Positions 14,635-23,417 of a stretch of DNA of 64,000 bases are shown in pieces; position 1 is the first letter of the stretch; every line of letters begins with the position of its first letter. Location of the stretch: the NCBI GenBank assembly GCA_910574635.1, contig CAJTCG010000010.1:62001-126000 (forward strand), in the 5' to 3' direction. A program made the position numbers and the translations under genes. The stretch is from Oscillospiraceae bacterium (GTDB lineage: Bacteria > Bacillota > Clostridia > Oscillospirales > Oscillospiraceae). The notes beneath the pieces are model-generated. The model made no database searches. It was not told where the DNA came from and worked only from the letters and a program-made list of their open reading frames with translations.

Positions 14635-15916
14635 TCTGATCCTGTTCGGTTCTTTCTTTTTGCTGCTCCTGCTGAAGGTGCCCATCGGCGTATCCGTTGG
14701 CACGTCTGTTCTGATTTACCTGGTTACCTGCAGCTCACAGCCCCTGACCTACCTGGCCTCCAACATGTTTACCGCCTGCGACTCCTTCCCGCTGATGGCC
14801 ATCCCCTTCTTCATCCTGGCCGGCGGACTGATGGAGGGCGGCGGACTGAGCAAACGCCTGGCCAACCTAGGCTCGGCGGCTGTGGGGCACATCACCGGCG
14901 GCTTCGCGGTCGTCACCGTCATCACCTGTATGTTCTTCGGGGCCATCTCCGGTTCCGGCCCGGCTACCGTGGCGGCCATCGGCGCCGTCATGGTCCCGGC
15001 CATGATTGAGCACGGATATGACAAGCCCTTTGCCGTGGCGCTGATTGCGGCCTCCGGTTGCCTGGGCGTCATCGTGCCCCCCAGCATCCCCATGGTGCTC
15101 TATGGCGTCGCTACCGGCGCTTCCGTCGGAAGCCTCTTTATAGGCGGCTTCGGCCCGGCCATCGTGCTGGGTGGCGGCCTGTGCATTCTGAGTATCTTCA
15201 TCTCCCAAAAGCGCGGCTACAAGGGCACTGGGCAAAAGTTCTCCCTCGGCCGTCTCTGGAAGGAATTTAAAAGCGCCATCTGGGCCCTGCTGGTGCCCGT
15301 CATCATCTTGGGCGGCATCTACGGCGGCTTCTTCACCCCCACCGAGGCGGCGGTCATTGCCTGCGCTTACGGCCTGCTGGCCGGTACGCTGATCTACCGG
15401 GAGCTGACCTTGAGAAAGCTGTACGACTCCCTGGTGGGCTCCGCCGAAACCGTAGGCACAGTGCTTATCATGGTGGGCACCGGCACGGTGCTGGGTAAGA
15501 TCCTGGCCCTGGAACGCATCCCCGACGCCATTATGAGCGGTATGACCTCCCTGACCGACAACAAACTGGTCATTCTGCTGCTCATCAACCTGCTGCTCCT
15601 GGTGGTGGGCTGCATCATGGACACCACGCCCGCCATTCTGATCCTCTCCCCCATTCTCTACCCCGTAGCGCGGGCTTTCGGCATCGGCATCATTCACTTC
15701 GGCCTCATCATGGTCACAAACATGGCCATCGCGTTCATTACGCCGCCGGTGGGTGTGAATCTCTTCGTGGCCTCCGGTATGACGAAGATGAAGTTTACAG
15801 ACCTCTGTAAAGCCATTGTGCCCTTTATCATTGTGATGTTCATCTCTCTGACCCTCATCACCTATGTCCCCGCCATCACCGAGGCTTTGCCCAGGCTCCT
15901 GGGAATGATTGAATGA
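14627..15916 (+). CDS. TRAP transporter large membrane subunit (DctM family)
   Basis: A 429-residue polytopic protein of the DctM/ion-transporter superfamily, which uses an ion gradient to drive uptake. Seen are AIPFFILAGGLMEGGGLSKR, FGAISGSGPATVAAIG, VPPSIPMVLYG, the central GGIYGGFFTPTEAAVIA and the C-terminal ITPPVGVNLFVASG, all typical. The length is normal. It completes a full TRAP system and is followed 10 bp later by an SDR gene, suggesting co-transcription of uptake and catabolism. Confidence 0.93.
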   Translation: MTNLILFGSFFLLLLLKVPIGVSVGTSVLIYLVTCSSQPLTYLASNMFTACDSFPLMAIPFFILAGGLMEGGGLSKRLANLGSAAVGHITGGFAVVTVITCMFFGAISGSGPATVAAIGAVMVPAMIEHGYDKPFAVALIAASGCLGVIVPPSIPMVLYGVATGASVGSLFIGGFGPAIVLGGGLCILSIFISQKRGYKGTGQKFSLGRLWKEFKSAIWALLVPVIILGGIYGGFFTPTEAAVIACAYGLLAGTLIYRELTLRKLYDSLVGSAETVGTVLIMVGTGTVLGKILALERIPDAIMSGMTSLTDNKLVILLLINLLLLVVGCIMDTTPAILILSPILYPVARAFGIGIIHFGLIMVTNMAIAFITPPVGVNLFVASGMTKMKFTDLCKAIVPFIIVMFISLTLITYVPAITEALPRLLGMIE

Positions 15917-15926
15917 GGGATGCGGT

Positions 15927-16682
15927 ATGAACAGCTTGTTTGACATTACCGGAAAGCGGGCCATTGTCACCGGCGGCAGCCGGGGGATTGGGTTCGTCCT
16001 GGCCCGGACGCTGTGCGAGGCGGGCTGTAAGGTTGCCGTCACCGGAAGCGGGGACAGCATCCACGCCGCCGCCGAAAATTTGGGGCCGCCGGACAGGGTT
16101 CAGGGCTTCATCGGTGATTTTCAGGACAGCGCCGCCATAGAGCGATGCTTTCAGGAAGCCAATGCCTTCCTGGGCGGCACGGACATTCTCGTGAACAACG
16201 CCGGGACCCAGATTCGTCATCCCTGCGAGGACTTCCCGCTGGAGGATTTCCAGCGTTTGATCCAGGTGAACCTGGTAGCGGCCTTTCAGATGGCCCAGCT
16301 GGCAGGCCGGGAGATGCTGGCCCAGGGACATGGAAAAATCATCAATATTGCCTCCATGCTGAGCTTCTTCGGCGGGCACAACGTTCCCGCCTACGCCTCA
16401 TCCAAGGGCGGGCTGGCACAGTTGACCAAATCCCTGTCCAACGGCTGGGCCGCCCGGGGCATCAACGTCAATGCCTTGGCCCCCGGTTATCTGGCCACGG
16501 ACAACACCGCAGCCATCCGGGCGGACCCCATGCGGAACCAGGAGATTCTCAGCCGCATCCCCGCCGGACGCTGGGGCCGGCCGGAGGATCTGGCCGGGGC
16601 GCTGCTGTTTTTAGCCTCTCCGGCGTCGGACTACCTTTCCGGCATCGTACTGCCGGTGGATGGCGGCTTTATGGGCCGATGA
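15927..16682 (+). CDS. Short-chain dehydrogenase/reductase, KduD/GntE-like
   Basis: A 251-residue classical SDR. The cofactor motif is TGGSRGIG, followed by NNAGTQIRHP; the catalytic serine is in INIASMLSFFGG and Tyr/Lys in PAYASSKGGL. The C-terminus GRWGRPEDLAGALLFLASPA and DGGFMGR is very like 2-dehydro-3-deoxygluconate 5-dehydrogenase (KduD) and gluconate 5-dehydrogenase. It starts with ATG 15927 right after the TRAP subunit; a TTG at 15909 is less likely. Oxidation or reduction at C5 of a sugar acid is the most likely role given the aldolase and kinase behind it. Confidence 0.85.
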   Translation: MNSLFDITGKRAIVTGGSRGIGFVLARTLCEAGCKVAVTGSGDSIHAAAENLGPPDRVQGFIGDFQDSAAIERCFQEANAFLGGTDILVNNAGTQIRHPCEDFPLEDFQRLIQVNLVAAFQMAQLAGREMLAQGHGKIINIASMLSFFGGHNVPAYASSKGGLAQLTKSLSNGWAARGINVNALAPGYLATDNTAAIRADPMRNQEILSRIPAGRWGRPEDLAGALLFLASPASDYLSGIVLPVDGGFMGR

Positions 16683-16687
16683 GAGCC

Positions 16688-16727
16688 GGGCCGGCGGAAC
16701 GGCAGTGTTCCGCCGGCCCTTTATTTT
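16688..16727 (+). terminator. Terminator-like hairpin inside the sugar-acid gene run
   Basis: GGGCCGGCGGAAC pairs with GTTCCGCCGGCCC (13 bp) followed by TTTATTTTG. A second small hairpin (TCCCCGC-TCA-GCGGGGA, 16731-16747) lies just before the ribosome site of the aldolase. This separates SDR and aldolase or acts as an attenuator. Confidence 0.7.
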
Positions 16728-16761
16728 GAGTCCCCGCTCAGCGGGGAAGATAGGAGCGCAT

Positions 16762-17400
16762 ATGAGCCATTCTGTTTTAGAGACCATTCTGGAAAGCAAG
16801 GTCATTGCCATTGTCCGGGGCATTCCCAGCGGTCAAATCTCCGATTTGGCCTCGGCGATTCGGGCCGGGGGCCTGCGGTGCATAGAGGTGACTTTTGACC
16901 ACGCCGCTCACGGCGGGCTGGAGGACACCCTGGCCGCCATCCGCGCCCTGCGGGACACGGACATGTGCGTGGGCGCGGGCACGGTGATGAGCCCGGAGGA
17001 GGTGCGGCTGGCCAAGGAGGCCGGAGCCTCCTACATCATTTCCCCCAACACCAACCCGGCGGTCATCCGGGAGACCAAGTCTATAGGCCTGGTGTCCATC
17101 CCCGGCGCCATGACGCCCTCCGAGGTCGCAGAGGCGTGGAGCCTGGGAGCGGACCTAGTGAAGCTGTTTCCCGCCGGAGTACTGGGACCGGCTTACATCA
17201 AGGCTCTGAAGGCCCCCTTGAAGCACATCCCCGTCACCGCCGTGGGCGGCGTCACCCCGGAAAACACGCCGGGCTTCCTGTCGGCGGGCTGCGCGGGCGT
17301 GGGCGTGGGAGGCAACCTGGTGTCGCCCAAGCTGGTGTCGGAGGGTCGCTGGGAGGAGATCACCGCCGCCGCCAGAGCCTACGCGGAGGCCGTCCGGTGA
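16762..17400 (+). CDS. KDPG/KHG-type 2-keto-3-deoxy acid aldolase (Eda/DgoA family)
   Basis: The 212-residue class I aldolase splits 2-keto-3-deoxy-6-phosphogluconate or -galactonate to pyruvate and glyceraldehyde-3-phosphate. The catalytic glutamate is in RCIEVTFDH and the Schiff-base lysine in GADLVKLFPAGVLGP; GAGTVMSPEEV and the phosphate-site GGVTPENTP are also seen. ATG 16762 follows TAGGAG. It overlaps the kinase gene behind it by 4 bp (GTGA), so kinase and aldolase are made together, giving the lower half of a (modified) Entner-Doudoroff route. Confidence 0.93.
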   Translation: MSHSVLETILESKVIAIVRGIPSGQISDLASAIRAGGLRCIEVTFDHAAHGGLEDTLAAIRALRDTDMCVGAGTVMSPEEVRLAKEAGASYIISPNTNPAVIRETKSIGLVSIPGAMTPSEVAEAWSLGADLVKLFPAGVLGPAYIKALKAPLKHIPVTAVGGVTPENTPGFLSAGCAGVGVGGNLVSPKLVSEGRWEEITAAARAYAEAVR

Positions 17401-18404
17401 GCGGGAAGCTGACGGCCTACTACGACGTAGGCACCACCAATCTGCGTCTCTACCTCCTGGACAAGAGCTTGGAGCCTCTGGCGGTCCGCAAGCGGGCCCT
17501 GGGCGCCAGGGACAGCGCCATCGCGGGCACCAATCGCCCCCTGCTGGAGGGAATGGAGGGGATGTACCGTCAGGCCCTGGCAGACCTGGGCCAGACAGAC
17601 GCCGATGTAGAGGCCGTTTACGCCTCCGGTATGGTTACCTCGCCCTACGGCCTGCTGGAGGTTCCCCATTATCCCGCTCCGGTGACGGACGAGGAGTTTG
17701 CCCGGAGGGCCGTCACGCCCTTCTTCGAGCCGGAACGTTTCCGCCGGGAGCTGCGGCTGATCTCCGGGCTGAAATCCGTAGGTGAGGACATCTCTTCCAC
17801 CAACAACACCCGGGGCGAGGAGATCGAGGTGCTGGGAATCCTGCCGGAGCTGGAACAGCGGTTCCCCAGACAGCAGGCCGCTGTCATCCTCCCCGGCTCT
17901 CACACCCATGTGTTGCTGGCGGGCCGGGGACGGCTGGAGGGCATCCTCTCCAGTTTCACCGGCGAGCTGTTCCAGGCCGTCCGCAGCGAGACCGTTCTCT
18001 CCCCGGTGCTGGAAACCCCCTCGGACCATCCGGACCCGGACGCGGCCCGCCTGGGGCTGGAGAACCTGCGGCGCTATGGCTTTAGCCGGTCGCTGTACAT
18101 CGGCCACGCCATGCGCATCTTCGGCGAGGGAACGCCCCGCTTCCGCCGGTGCTACTGCGAGGCTGTCATTTCCGGCGGCGTCATTCAGGCCCTGGACGCG
18201 GTCTGCCGGGAACGGTGGAAGGACTGCGGGGCCGCCCTGGTGGCGGCGGGGCCCTATCTGGCGGAGCTGTTTTCCCTGCTGCTGGAGGGCAGCGAAGCCA
18301 TCCGCCGGTGGGAGACGCTGATAATTTCTGCGGACCGGAGCTTCGCCCTGGAGGGCCTGCGCCGGATCATCCGCATTCGAGAGAGGAGCCACAGCGATGA
18401 GTAA
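17397..18404 (+). CDS. 2-keto-3-deoxygalactonate kinase (DgoK family)
   Basis: A 335-residue DgoK-like sugar-acid kinase of the ASKHA fold. It starts at GTG 17397 overlapping the aldolase stop, giving AYYDVGTTNLRLYLLD, the phosphate-1 motif of the fold. Further marks are YASGMVTSPYGLLEVPHYPA, the NNTRGEEIEVLG motif typical of DgoK, ILPGSHTHVLL and GFSRSLYIGHAMR. It phosphorylates a 2-keto-3-deoxy sugar acid for the upstream aldolase. The last codons overlap the next gene by 8 bp. No galactonate dehydratase of the enolase superfamily is in the window, so the true substrate may be supplied by another route. Confidence 0.88.
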   Translation: MSGKLTAYYDVGTTNLRLYLLDKSLEPLAVRKRALGARDSAIAGTNRPLLEGMEGMYRQALADLGQTDADVEAVYASGMVTSPYGLLEVPHYPAPVTDEEFARRAVTPFFEPERFRRELRLISGLKSVGEDISSTNNTRGEEIEVLGILPELEQRFPRQQAAVILPGSHTHVLLAGRGRLEGILSSFTGELFQAVRSETVLSPVLETPSDHPDPDAARLGLENLRRYGFSRSLYIGHAMRIFGEGTPRFRRCYCEAVISGGVIQALDAVCRERWKDCGAALVAAGPYLAELFSLLLEGSEAIRRWETLIISADRSFALEGLRRIIRIRERSHSDE

Positions 18405-19350
18405 ACAGGTTTTGGTCACATCCCGGTCCTTTGGGTCCATCGACTCCGCCCCCATGGACATCCTGGAGCGGGCCGGATGCGCCGTGACGATGATGGGGAC
18501 GGATTTTGACATGGAGCGTTTCACGGAGGCGGTGTTGGACAGCGACGTCCTCATCATCGGGGCCCACGCCTTTCCCCCGGAGCTGATGGCCCGCTGTAAA
18601 AAGCTGAAGCTGATCTGCAAGCATGGCGCGGGCCTGGACAACATCCCCCTGGACGCCGCCAAGGACCTGGGCGTCGCCGTGTGCAACGCCCCCGGCACCA
18701 ACTCCAACGCCGTGGCGGACCTGACCTTTGGGCTGATGCTCTCCTGCGCCCGGCACATCTCCCTGGCGGACCGCCGGGTCCGGGAGAGACAGTGGAAGTC
18801 CTATACCGGCTTCGACGTCTGCGGCAAGACGCTGGGCCTTCTGGGCTTCGGTGCGGTGGCCAGGTGCGTGGCCCGGCGGGCCGCGGGCTTCGACATGCAG
18901 GTGCTGGCCTACGACCCCTTCCTCACCCAGCTGCCGGAGGGATTCCCCCATGTCCGGCTCTGCGAGGACGTGATGGAGGTCATCTCGAGCTGCGACTTCC
19001 TCTCCGCCCACCTGCCCCTGAACGAGGAGACCCGGAATTTTATCAGCCGGAAGGAGCTGCAGACCATGCGGCCCGGTTCCTGCCTGATCAACACTGCCCG
19101 GGGCGGCATTGTGGACGAGGATGCCCTGTATGAAGCTCTGACCTCCGGACGCCTAGCGGGAGCCGCCATGGACGTGGCCGCCCAGGAGCCTATGAAGCCG
19201 GACCACCCCCTGCTGTCCCTGGATAATGTAGTGGTGACGCCTCACATCGGTATGTATTCCAAGGAGGCCATCGGCGCCGTCAGCGTCATCTGCGCGGAAA
19301 ACGCGGCAGCGATGCTGAGCGGAGGCGCTTTGAAATTCCAGGTCGTGTGA
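18397..19350 (+). CDS. D-isomer-specific 2-hydroxyacid dehydrogenase
   Basis: A 317-residue NAD-dependent dehydrogenase of the SerA/LdhA-like family. It has HGAGLDNIPLDAA, the Rossmann motif LGLLGFGAVARCVAR (the third glycine of GxGxxG is replaced by Ala), the catalytic Arg in NTARGGIVDEDAL, Glu in AAQEPM and His in TPHIGMYS. It would interconvert a 2-oxo acid and its (R)-2-hydroxy acid. That is the type of acid a CoA-transferase plus 2-hydroxyacyl-CoA dehydratase needs, and both are encoded a few kilobases upstream. It could also be a glyoxylate/hydroxypyruvate or 3-phosphoglycerate dehydrogenase relative. Confidence 0.87.
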   Translation: MSKQVLVTSRSFGSIDSAPMDILERAGCAVTMMGTDFDMERFTEAVLDSDVLIIGAHAFPPELMARCKKLKLICKHGAGLDNIPLDAAKDLGVAVCNAPGTNSNAVADLTFGLMLSCARHISLADRRVRERQWKSYTGFDVCGKTLGLLGFGAVARCVARRAAGFDMQVLAYDPFLTQLPEGFPHVRLCEDVMEVISSCDFLSAHLPLNEETRNFISRKELQTMRPGSCLINTARGGIVDEDALYEALTSGRLAGAAMDVAAQEPMKPDHPLLSLDNVVVTPHIGMYSKEAIGAVSVICAENAAAMLSGGALKFQVV

Positions 19351-19403
19351 CCCCGTTTTTCGTGGGACTCGCAAGGGCGGGCCGAAACGGGCATCCTTTC
19401 TCC

Positions 19404-19432
19404 TTGATATTCGGGCAGTAATATGGCACAAT
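19404..19432 (+). promoter_or_regulatory. Possible promoter of the sigma-54 activator gene
   Basis: TTGATA is separated by 17 bp from CACAAT. The -10 match is poor. A GGAAGA/TCTTCC hairpin follows in the leader before the ribosome site AAAGGAGG. TGGCACA at 19425 resembles a -24 box but has no -12 partner. Confidence 0.3.
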
Positions 19433-19480
19433 AAGGAAGACCCCCCTCTTCCAAGGAACCTCTATGAAAGGAGGCCGTAT

Positions 19481-21205
19481 ATGAGCCCTTCATCTTTCCC
19501 CGCCGCCTCACTGTACGCCGCCGTGGAATACAGTCCTGTCGGCACTCTGTTCTTCAATCAGAGCTTTAAAATCACCTATGCAAATCCGGCGGCCGCCGCC
19601 CTGCTGGGCGGTCCGGCGGTGGGAACGGACATTCGGGATCTGACCGGCCCCCTGGACCTGGAGGCGGACGGGAAGGAGCCCCGGGTCCTGCGCCAGGGAG
19701 ATCATTCCTTCTCCTGCCGGATCGCACGCATTCCGGACAGCGAGGGGCTGCCGATATTCGTACTGACCCTGCTGGAGTCCGAAGCCCACCTCCGGTCCCA
19801 GTCTGAGCTGGAGACCGCCTGGAAGCTCTCTGACGACCTGAAGGAGATTCTGGAGGGCTCTTTTGACGGCATCCTAGTCACGGATGGGGAGGGCAACGTG
19901 CAGTTTATGAACAGCTCCTATGAGCGGGTGTCCGCCATCCCCCGGCAGGAGCTGGAGGGCCGGAATATGCGCGCCCTCATCAACCCGGTGTGGATGGAGA
20001 ACTCCGTGGCCTTCGTGGTGGCGGACGAGCGCCGGGCGGTTTCCAAGCGGCAGGTCACCCGGGACGGCCGGGATATCATCGTCACGGGTATGCCGGTCTT
20101 CGACGGAGACGGGAATATCAAACGCATTGTCATCAACGCCCGGGACATCACGGAAATCTACCACCTGCGCGAGGAGCTCCTCAACGCCAAGAGCCGGGAG
20201 CTTCAGCACTACCAGAGCGTTCTGAGTACGGTAAATGTGGACGCTGAGAAAATAGTAGCCATCAGCGAGAGCATCAAAAAGGTCTTTCTCCTCGCCAAAC
20301 GTGTCGGCGGCTTTGACACCACCGTACTCATCCTGGGGGAATCCGGCGCGGGCAAGGAGGAGGTCGCCCGGGAGATTCACAGAAGCAGTCTCCGCCGCGA
20401 CCATGCGCTGGTCACCATCAACTGCGGCGCTATCCCGGAAAATCTCCTGGAAAGCGAGTTGTTCGGCTATGAGAAAGGGGCTTTCACCGGGGCCTCCAAC
20501 TCCGGAAAGATCGGCTTGCTGGAAGCTGCCGACGGCGGCACCGTATTTCTGGACGAGGTGGGCGAGCTGCCCCTATCCTTCCAGGTCAAGCTTCTGCGGG
20601 TGCTGGAGATGAAGCAGGTCACCCGCGTGGGCGGCATCCGAGCCAAGGCCATTGACGTCCGTTTCATTGCCGCCACCAACCGGAACCTTGACAAAATGGT
20701 TCAGGATCGGACCTTTCGGGAGGATCTGTACTACCGGCTGAACGTGGTTTCTATTACCGTTCCGCCCCTGCGCCAGCGGCGGGAGGATATCCTGCCCCTT
20801 AGTCTCTATTTTCTGAACATGTTCAATCACAGATACTATCAAAACAAAGTCATGACCCCGGAGGTCATCAAGCGCATGGAGGAGTATGACTGGAAAGGCA
20901 ATGTCCGGGAACTGCGGAATGTGGTGGAGCATATGGTCATTATGAGCCCCAATACCCACCTCCAGATTAGCGACGTGCCTTGGATCATCCGCCAGTGCGG
21001 CGGCGGGGATGCGGCGGAGGGCCCTGGCGCGTCCGCCCCGGAGTCCGTTACGGATCTGAACCTGGCGGTACGGCAGCTTGAAATCCGTCTGCTGGAACAG
21101 GCCAGGAATGCCTGCGGTTCTACCCGGGAAATGGCCCGCTATCTTCACATCGACCAGTCCACTGTGGTCCGAAAGCTCCACAAGTACGGCCTCACCGCTA
21201 CCTGA
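19481..21205 (+). CDS. PAS-containing sigma-54-dependent activator (AAA+, Fis-type HTH)
   Basis: A 574-residue bacterial enhancer-binding protein. Domain order: a PAS-like domain (about 10-75), a second PAS (about 120-225, GILVTDGEGNVQFMNSSYER), the AAA+ core (about 250-490) and a C-terminal Fis-type HTH (about 525-570, TREMARYLHIDQSTVVRKLH). The core has Walker A GESGAGKEEVAR (near 286), the sigma-54-contacting loop GAFTGA (near 331), Walker B TVFLDEVGEL and YYRLNVV/PPLRQRREDI. All residues needed to remodel sigma-54 polymerase seem intact. No receiver domain is present, so it likely senses a small ligand through PAS. It sits at the end of the sugar-acid genes and is the obvious candidate to act at 8076-8113. 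Confidence 0.93.
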   Translation: MSPSSFPAASLYAAVEYSPVGTLFFNQSFKITYANPAAAALLGGPAVGTDIRDLTGPLDLEADGKEPRVLRQGDHSFSCRIARIPDSEGLPIFVLTLLESEAHLRSQSELETAWKLSDDLKEILEGSFDGILVTDGEGNVQFMNSSYERVSAIPRQELEGRNMRALINPVWMENSVAFVVADERRAVSKRQVTRDGRDIIVTGMPVFDGDGNIKRIVINARDITEIYHLREELLNAKSRELQHYQSVLSTVNVDAEKIVAISESIKKVFLLAKRVGGFDTTVLILGESGAGKEEVAREIHRSSLRRDHALVTINCGAIPENLLESELFGYEKGAFTGASNSGKIGLLEAADGGTVFLDEVGELPLSFQVKLLRVLEMKQVTRVGGIRAKAIDVRFIAATNRNLDKMVQDRTFREDLYYRLNVVSITVPPLRQRREDILPLSLYFLNMFNHRYYQNKVMTPEVIKRMEEYDWKGNVRELRNVVEHMVIMSPNTHLQISDVPWIIRQCGGGDAAEGPGASAPESVTDLNLAVRQLEIRLLEQARNACGSTREMARYLHIDQSTVVRKLHKYGLTAT

Positions 21206-21224
21206 GCTCCTCTCGGATATAACA

Positions 21225-21266
21225 AAAGCAGGGCCTGCCGCCCCTACGGACGGCAGGCCCTGCTTT
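21225..21266. terminator. Bidirectional terminator between activator and hbd-like gene
   Basis: AAAGCAGGGCCTGCCG pairs perfectly with CGGCAGGCCCTGCTTT around a 10-base loop, with A/T runs outside on both sides. It serves the plus-strand activator and the minus-strand crt-thl-hbd unit. Confidence 0.85.
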
Positions 21267-21273
21267 GGGTTTG

Positions 21274-22134
21274 TTATTTTTTCTCGTAGCTGTAGAAGCC
21301 CTCACCGCTCTTGCGGCCCAGGCGGCCGGAGTCCACGAAGCGTTGGAGGACGGGGCTGGGACGGAACCGCTCCCCGTAAGCGTCGAAGAGAATCTGGTCT
21401 ACGCTGACGTTCAGATCATGGCCCGTCTGGTCCAGCAGTTTGCAGATGCCGACGGGATGGCCCAGGCCATAGAGGCAGATCTTGTCGATGTCCTCCGGCG
21501 AGGCCACGCCCTCCTCGATCAGGCGCATGGCCTCGCCGTAAAAGACGTGAAACAGGCGGTTCAGGGCAAATCCGGTGACATCCTTCACCCGGACAGGCTC
21601 CTTCTCAATGTCCAGCAGAACCTTGGTGACGGTATCCGCCGTCTCCTGGGAGGTCAGCAGACCGGGAATCACCTCCACCAGCTTCATGACGCTGGCGGGG
21701 GAGTTGAAGTGGGTGCCCACAAAGTTGGCGGCCCGTTCCTTGGAGACGGAGGAGGCCAGCTTCGTGATGGAAATGCTGGAGGTGTTGGAGGCCAAAATGG
21801 TTTCCGGCTTACAGATTTTATCCAGCTTCTCGAAGGTGCCGGCTTTGATTTCCAGCTTCTCCAGCACAGCCTCCACCACAAGGTCACAGTCCGCCATGAG
21901 GGTCAAATCCACCGTAGGCGTCACCCGGCTGAGAGTAGCGGCCTTAACCTCCTCCGTAGTGCGGCCCTTGGCAATCTGTTTGTCCAGGATGGCTGCCTGC
22001 TTCTGCTTGCCGCCGTCGGCGAACTCCTGTTTAATGTCGGCCAGAATCACGTCCATACCCGCCCGGGCAAAGCAAAGGGCAATTTCCGCACCCATCATCC
22101 CGGCGCCGACCACGCCGATTTTTTTCATCGTCAT
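21274..22134 (-). CDS. hbd: 3-hydroxybutyryl-CoA dehydrogenase
   Basis: The 286-residue enzyme reduces acetoacetyl-CoA to 3-hydroxybutyryl-CoA. The NAD motif KIGVVGAGMMGAEIA is at the start; the catalytic region ASNTSSISITKLA, VGTHFNSPASVMKLVEVI with the family His, and GFALNRLFHVFY are typical. The start is chosen at ATG 22134, ten bases after AAAGGGG; 22143 is too close and 22128 too far. It is third in the order crotonase, thiolase, dehydrogenase. NADH-linked use is usual but was not judged. Confidence 0.93.
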   Translation of the reverse strand: MTMKKIGVVGAGMMGAEIALCFARAGMDVILADIKQEFADGGKQKQAAILDKQIAKGRTTEEVKAATLSRVTPTVDLTLMADCDLVVEAVLEKLEIKAGTFEKLDKICKPETILASNTSSISITKLASSVSKERAANFVGTHFNSPASVMKLVEVIPGLLTSQETADTVTKVLLDIEKEPVRVKDVTGFALNRLFHVFYGEAMRLIEEGVASPEDIDKICLYGLGHPVGICKLLDQTGHDLNVSVDQILFDAYGERFRPSPVLQRFVDSGRLGRKSGEGFYSYEKK

Positions 22135-22158
22135 ATCTCGCATACCCCTTTCAAAAAA

Positions 22159-23367
22159 TCACTGGCAGTTTTCCACGATAACAGCCATGCCCTGGCCGCC
22201 GCCGATGCAGAGGCTCTCCAGGCCATACCGGGCGTTCCGCCGCTTCATCTCGTAAATCAAGGTGGTCAGCAGGCGGGTGCCGCTGTTGGCCAGCGCGTGC
22301 CCGTGGGCAATGGCCCCTCCATTGACATTTACCCGCTTATAGAGCTCCGTGCCCATGTCCATGCCCAGCTCCTTCAGGCAGCCCAGGGACTGGGCGGCAA
22401 AGGCCTCGTTCAACTCGATGAGGTCCATGTCCTCCAGCTGAAGCCCAGTCTTTTTCAGCACCTTCCGGATGGCGGGCACCGGGCCCAGGCCCATGTATCG
22501 GGGGTCCACGCCTGCGCTGGAGGTGGCGAGGATGCGCACCAAGGGCTTCAGTCCCAGCTCCAGAGCTTTGTCCTCGCTCATGATGACCACGGCGGAGGAG
22601 CCGTCGTTCATACCGGAGGAGTTTCCGGCGGTGACAATGCCGTCGGGCTTGAAGGCGGGCTTCAGCTTGGCCAGGGACTCCATGGTGGTGTCCGGCTTTG
22701 GGTGCTCGTCGGTGTCAAAGAGAAAGCTGGACTTCCTTTCCTTCACCTCGAAAGGAAAAATCTCATCCTTGAACTTTCCGGCGTCCTGGGCGGCCTTGGT
22801 CTTGCGCTGGCTGTCCACGGCGAAGGCGTCCAGTTCCTCCCTGGTGATATGGTAGTAGGCGGCTACGTTTTCCGCCGTGATGCCCATGTTGGTACCCGGA
22901 TACTTGGCCTGGGGCTGTACAATGGTCACGCCGTGGGAAAAGGTGTCATACAGGGGCTTGTCCCCCAGCCGCAGGGGCTGGTAACGGGCGGTGGGCGGCA
23001 GATAATAGGTCATGCGGGACATGACCTCCACTCCGCCGGCCACAATGATATCCGCCTCATCGGCGTTGATCTCGTAGCAGGCGCTCTGCACCGCCTGGAG
23101 GGAGGAGGCGCACTGGCGGTCCACGGTGAAGGCGGGCGTCTCCTCGGGCACCCCGGCCATCAGGGCGGCGCATCGGGCCACATTGGGGGTGTATCCGTAC
23201 ACATCGCCCATAATGACCTGATCGATCTGCTCCAGGGTGATGCCGCTCCGCCGGGCGGCGGCTTGGATAGCGGCGGCCCCCAGGTCCTGGGCCTCCACGG
23301 TTTTCAAGCTTCCCAAATACGCGCCTACGGCGGATCGGGCAGCGCCGGTAATGACAATGTTTTTCAT
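22159..23367 (-). CDS. thlA: Acetyl-CoA C-acetyltransferase (thiolase)
   Basis: The 402-residue thiolase joins two acetyl-CoA to acetoacetyl-CoA or works in the breakdown direction. The nucleophile cysteine is in [14 protein letters not shown], the histidine in [17 protein letters not shown], and the second cysteine in [10 protein letters not shown]; the [10 protein letters not shown] segment is also present. AAGGAG precedes ATG by seven bases. It lies between crotonase and 3-hydroxybutyryl-CoA dehydrogenase genes in one operon. Confidence 0.93.
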   Translation of the reverse strand: MKNIVITGAARSAVGAYLGSLKTVEAQDLGAAAIQAAARRSGITLEQIDQVIMGDVYGYTPNVARCAALMAGVPEETPAFTVDRQCASSLQAVQSACYEINADEADIIVAGGVEVMSRMTYYLPPTARYQPLRLGDKPLYDTFSHGVTIVQPQAKYPGTNMGITAENVAAYYHITREELDAFAVDSQRKTKAAQDAGKFKDEIFPFEVKERKSSFLFDTDEHPKPDTTMESLAKLKPAFKPDGIVTAGNSSGMNDGSSAVVIMSEDKALELGLKPLVRILATSSAGVDPRYMGLGPVPAIRKVLKKTGLQLEDMDLIELNEAFAAQSLGCLKELGMDMGTELYKRVNVNGGAIAHGHALANSGTRLLTTLIYEMKRRNARYGLESLCIGGGQGMAVIVENCQ

Positions 23368-23417
23368 GTGACTGCTCCTTACTTATGTCAGATTAAAATC
23401 TCCCGGGAGAGGATGCT

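Noticed and set aside
16965-17396. Upstream extension of the keto-deoxy acid kinase frame inside the aldolase gene
   Set aside because: The extension is low-complexity shadow sequence in another frame of the aldolase; GTG 17397 with a 4-bp overlap is the natural start.
19425-19440. TGGCACA as a sigma-54 -24 box before the activator gene
   Set aside because: No TTGC at the required distance, so the -12 half is missing.
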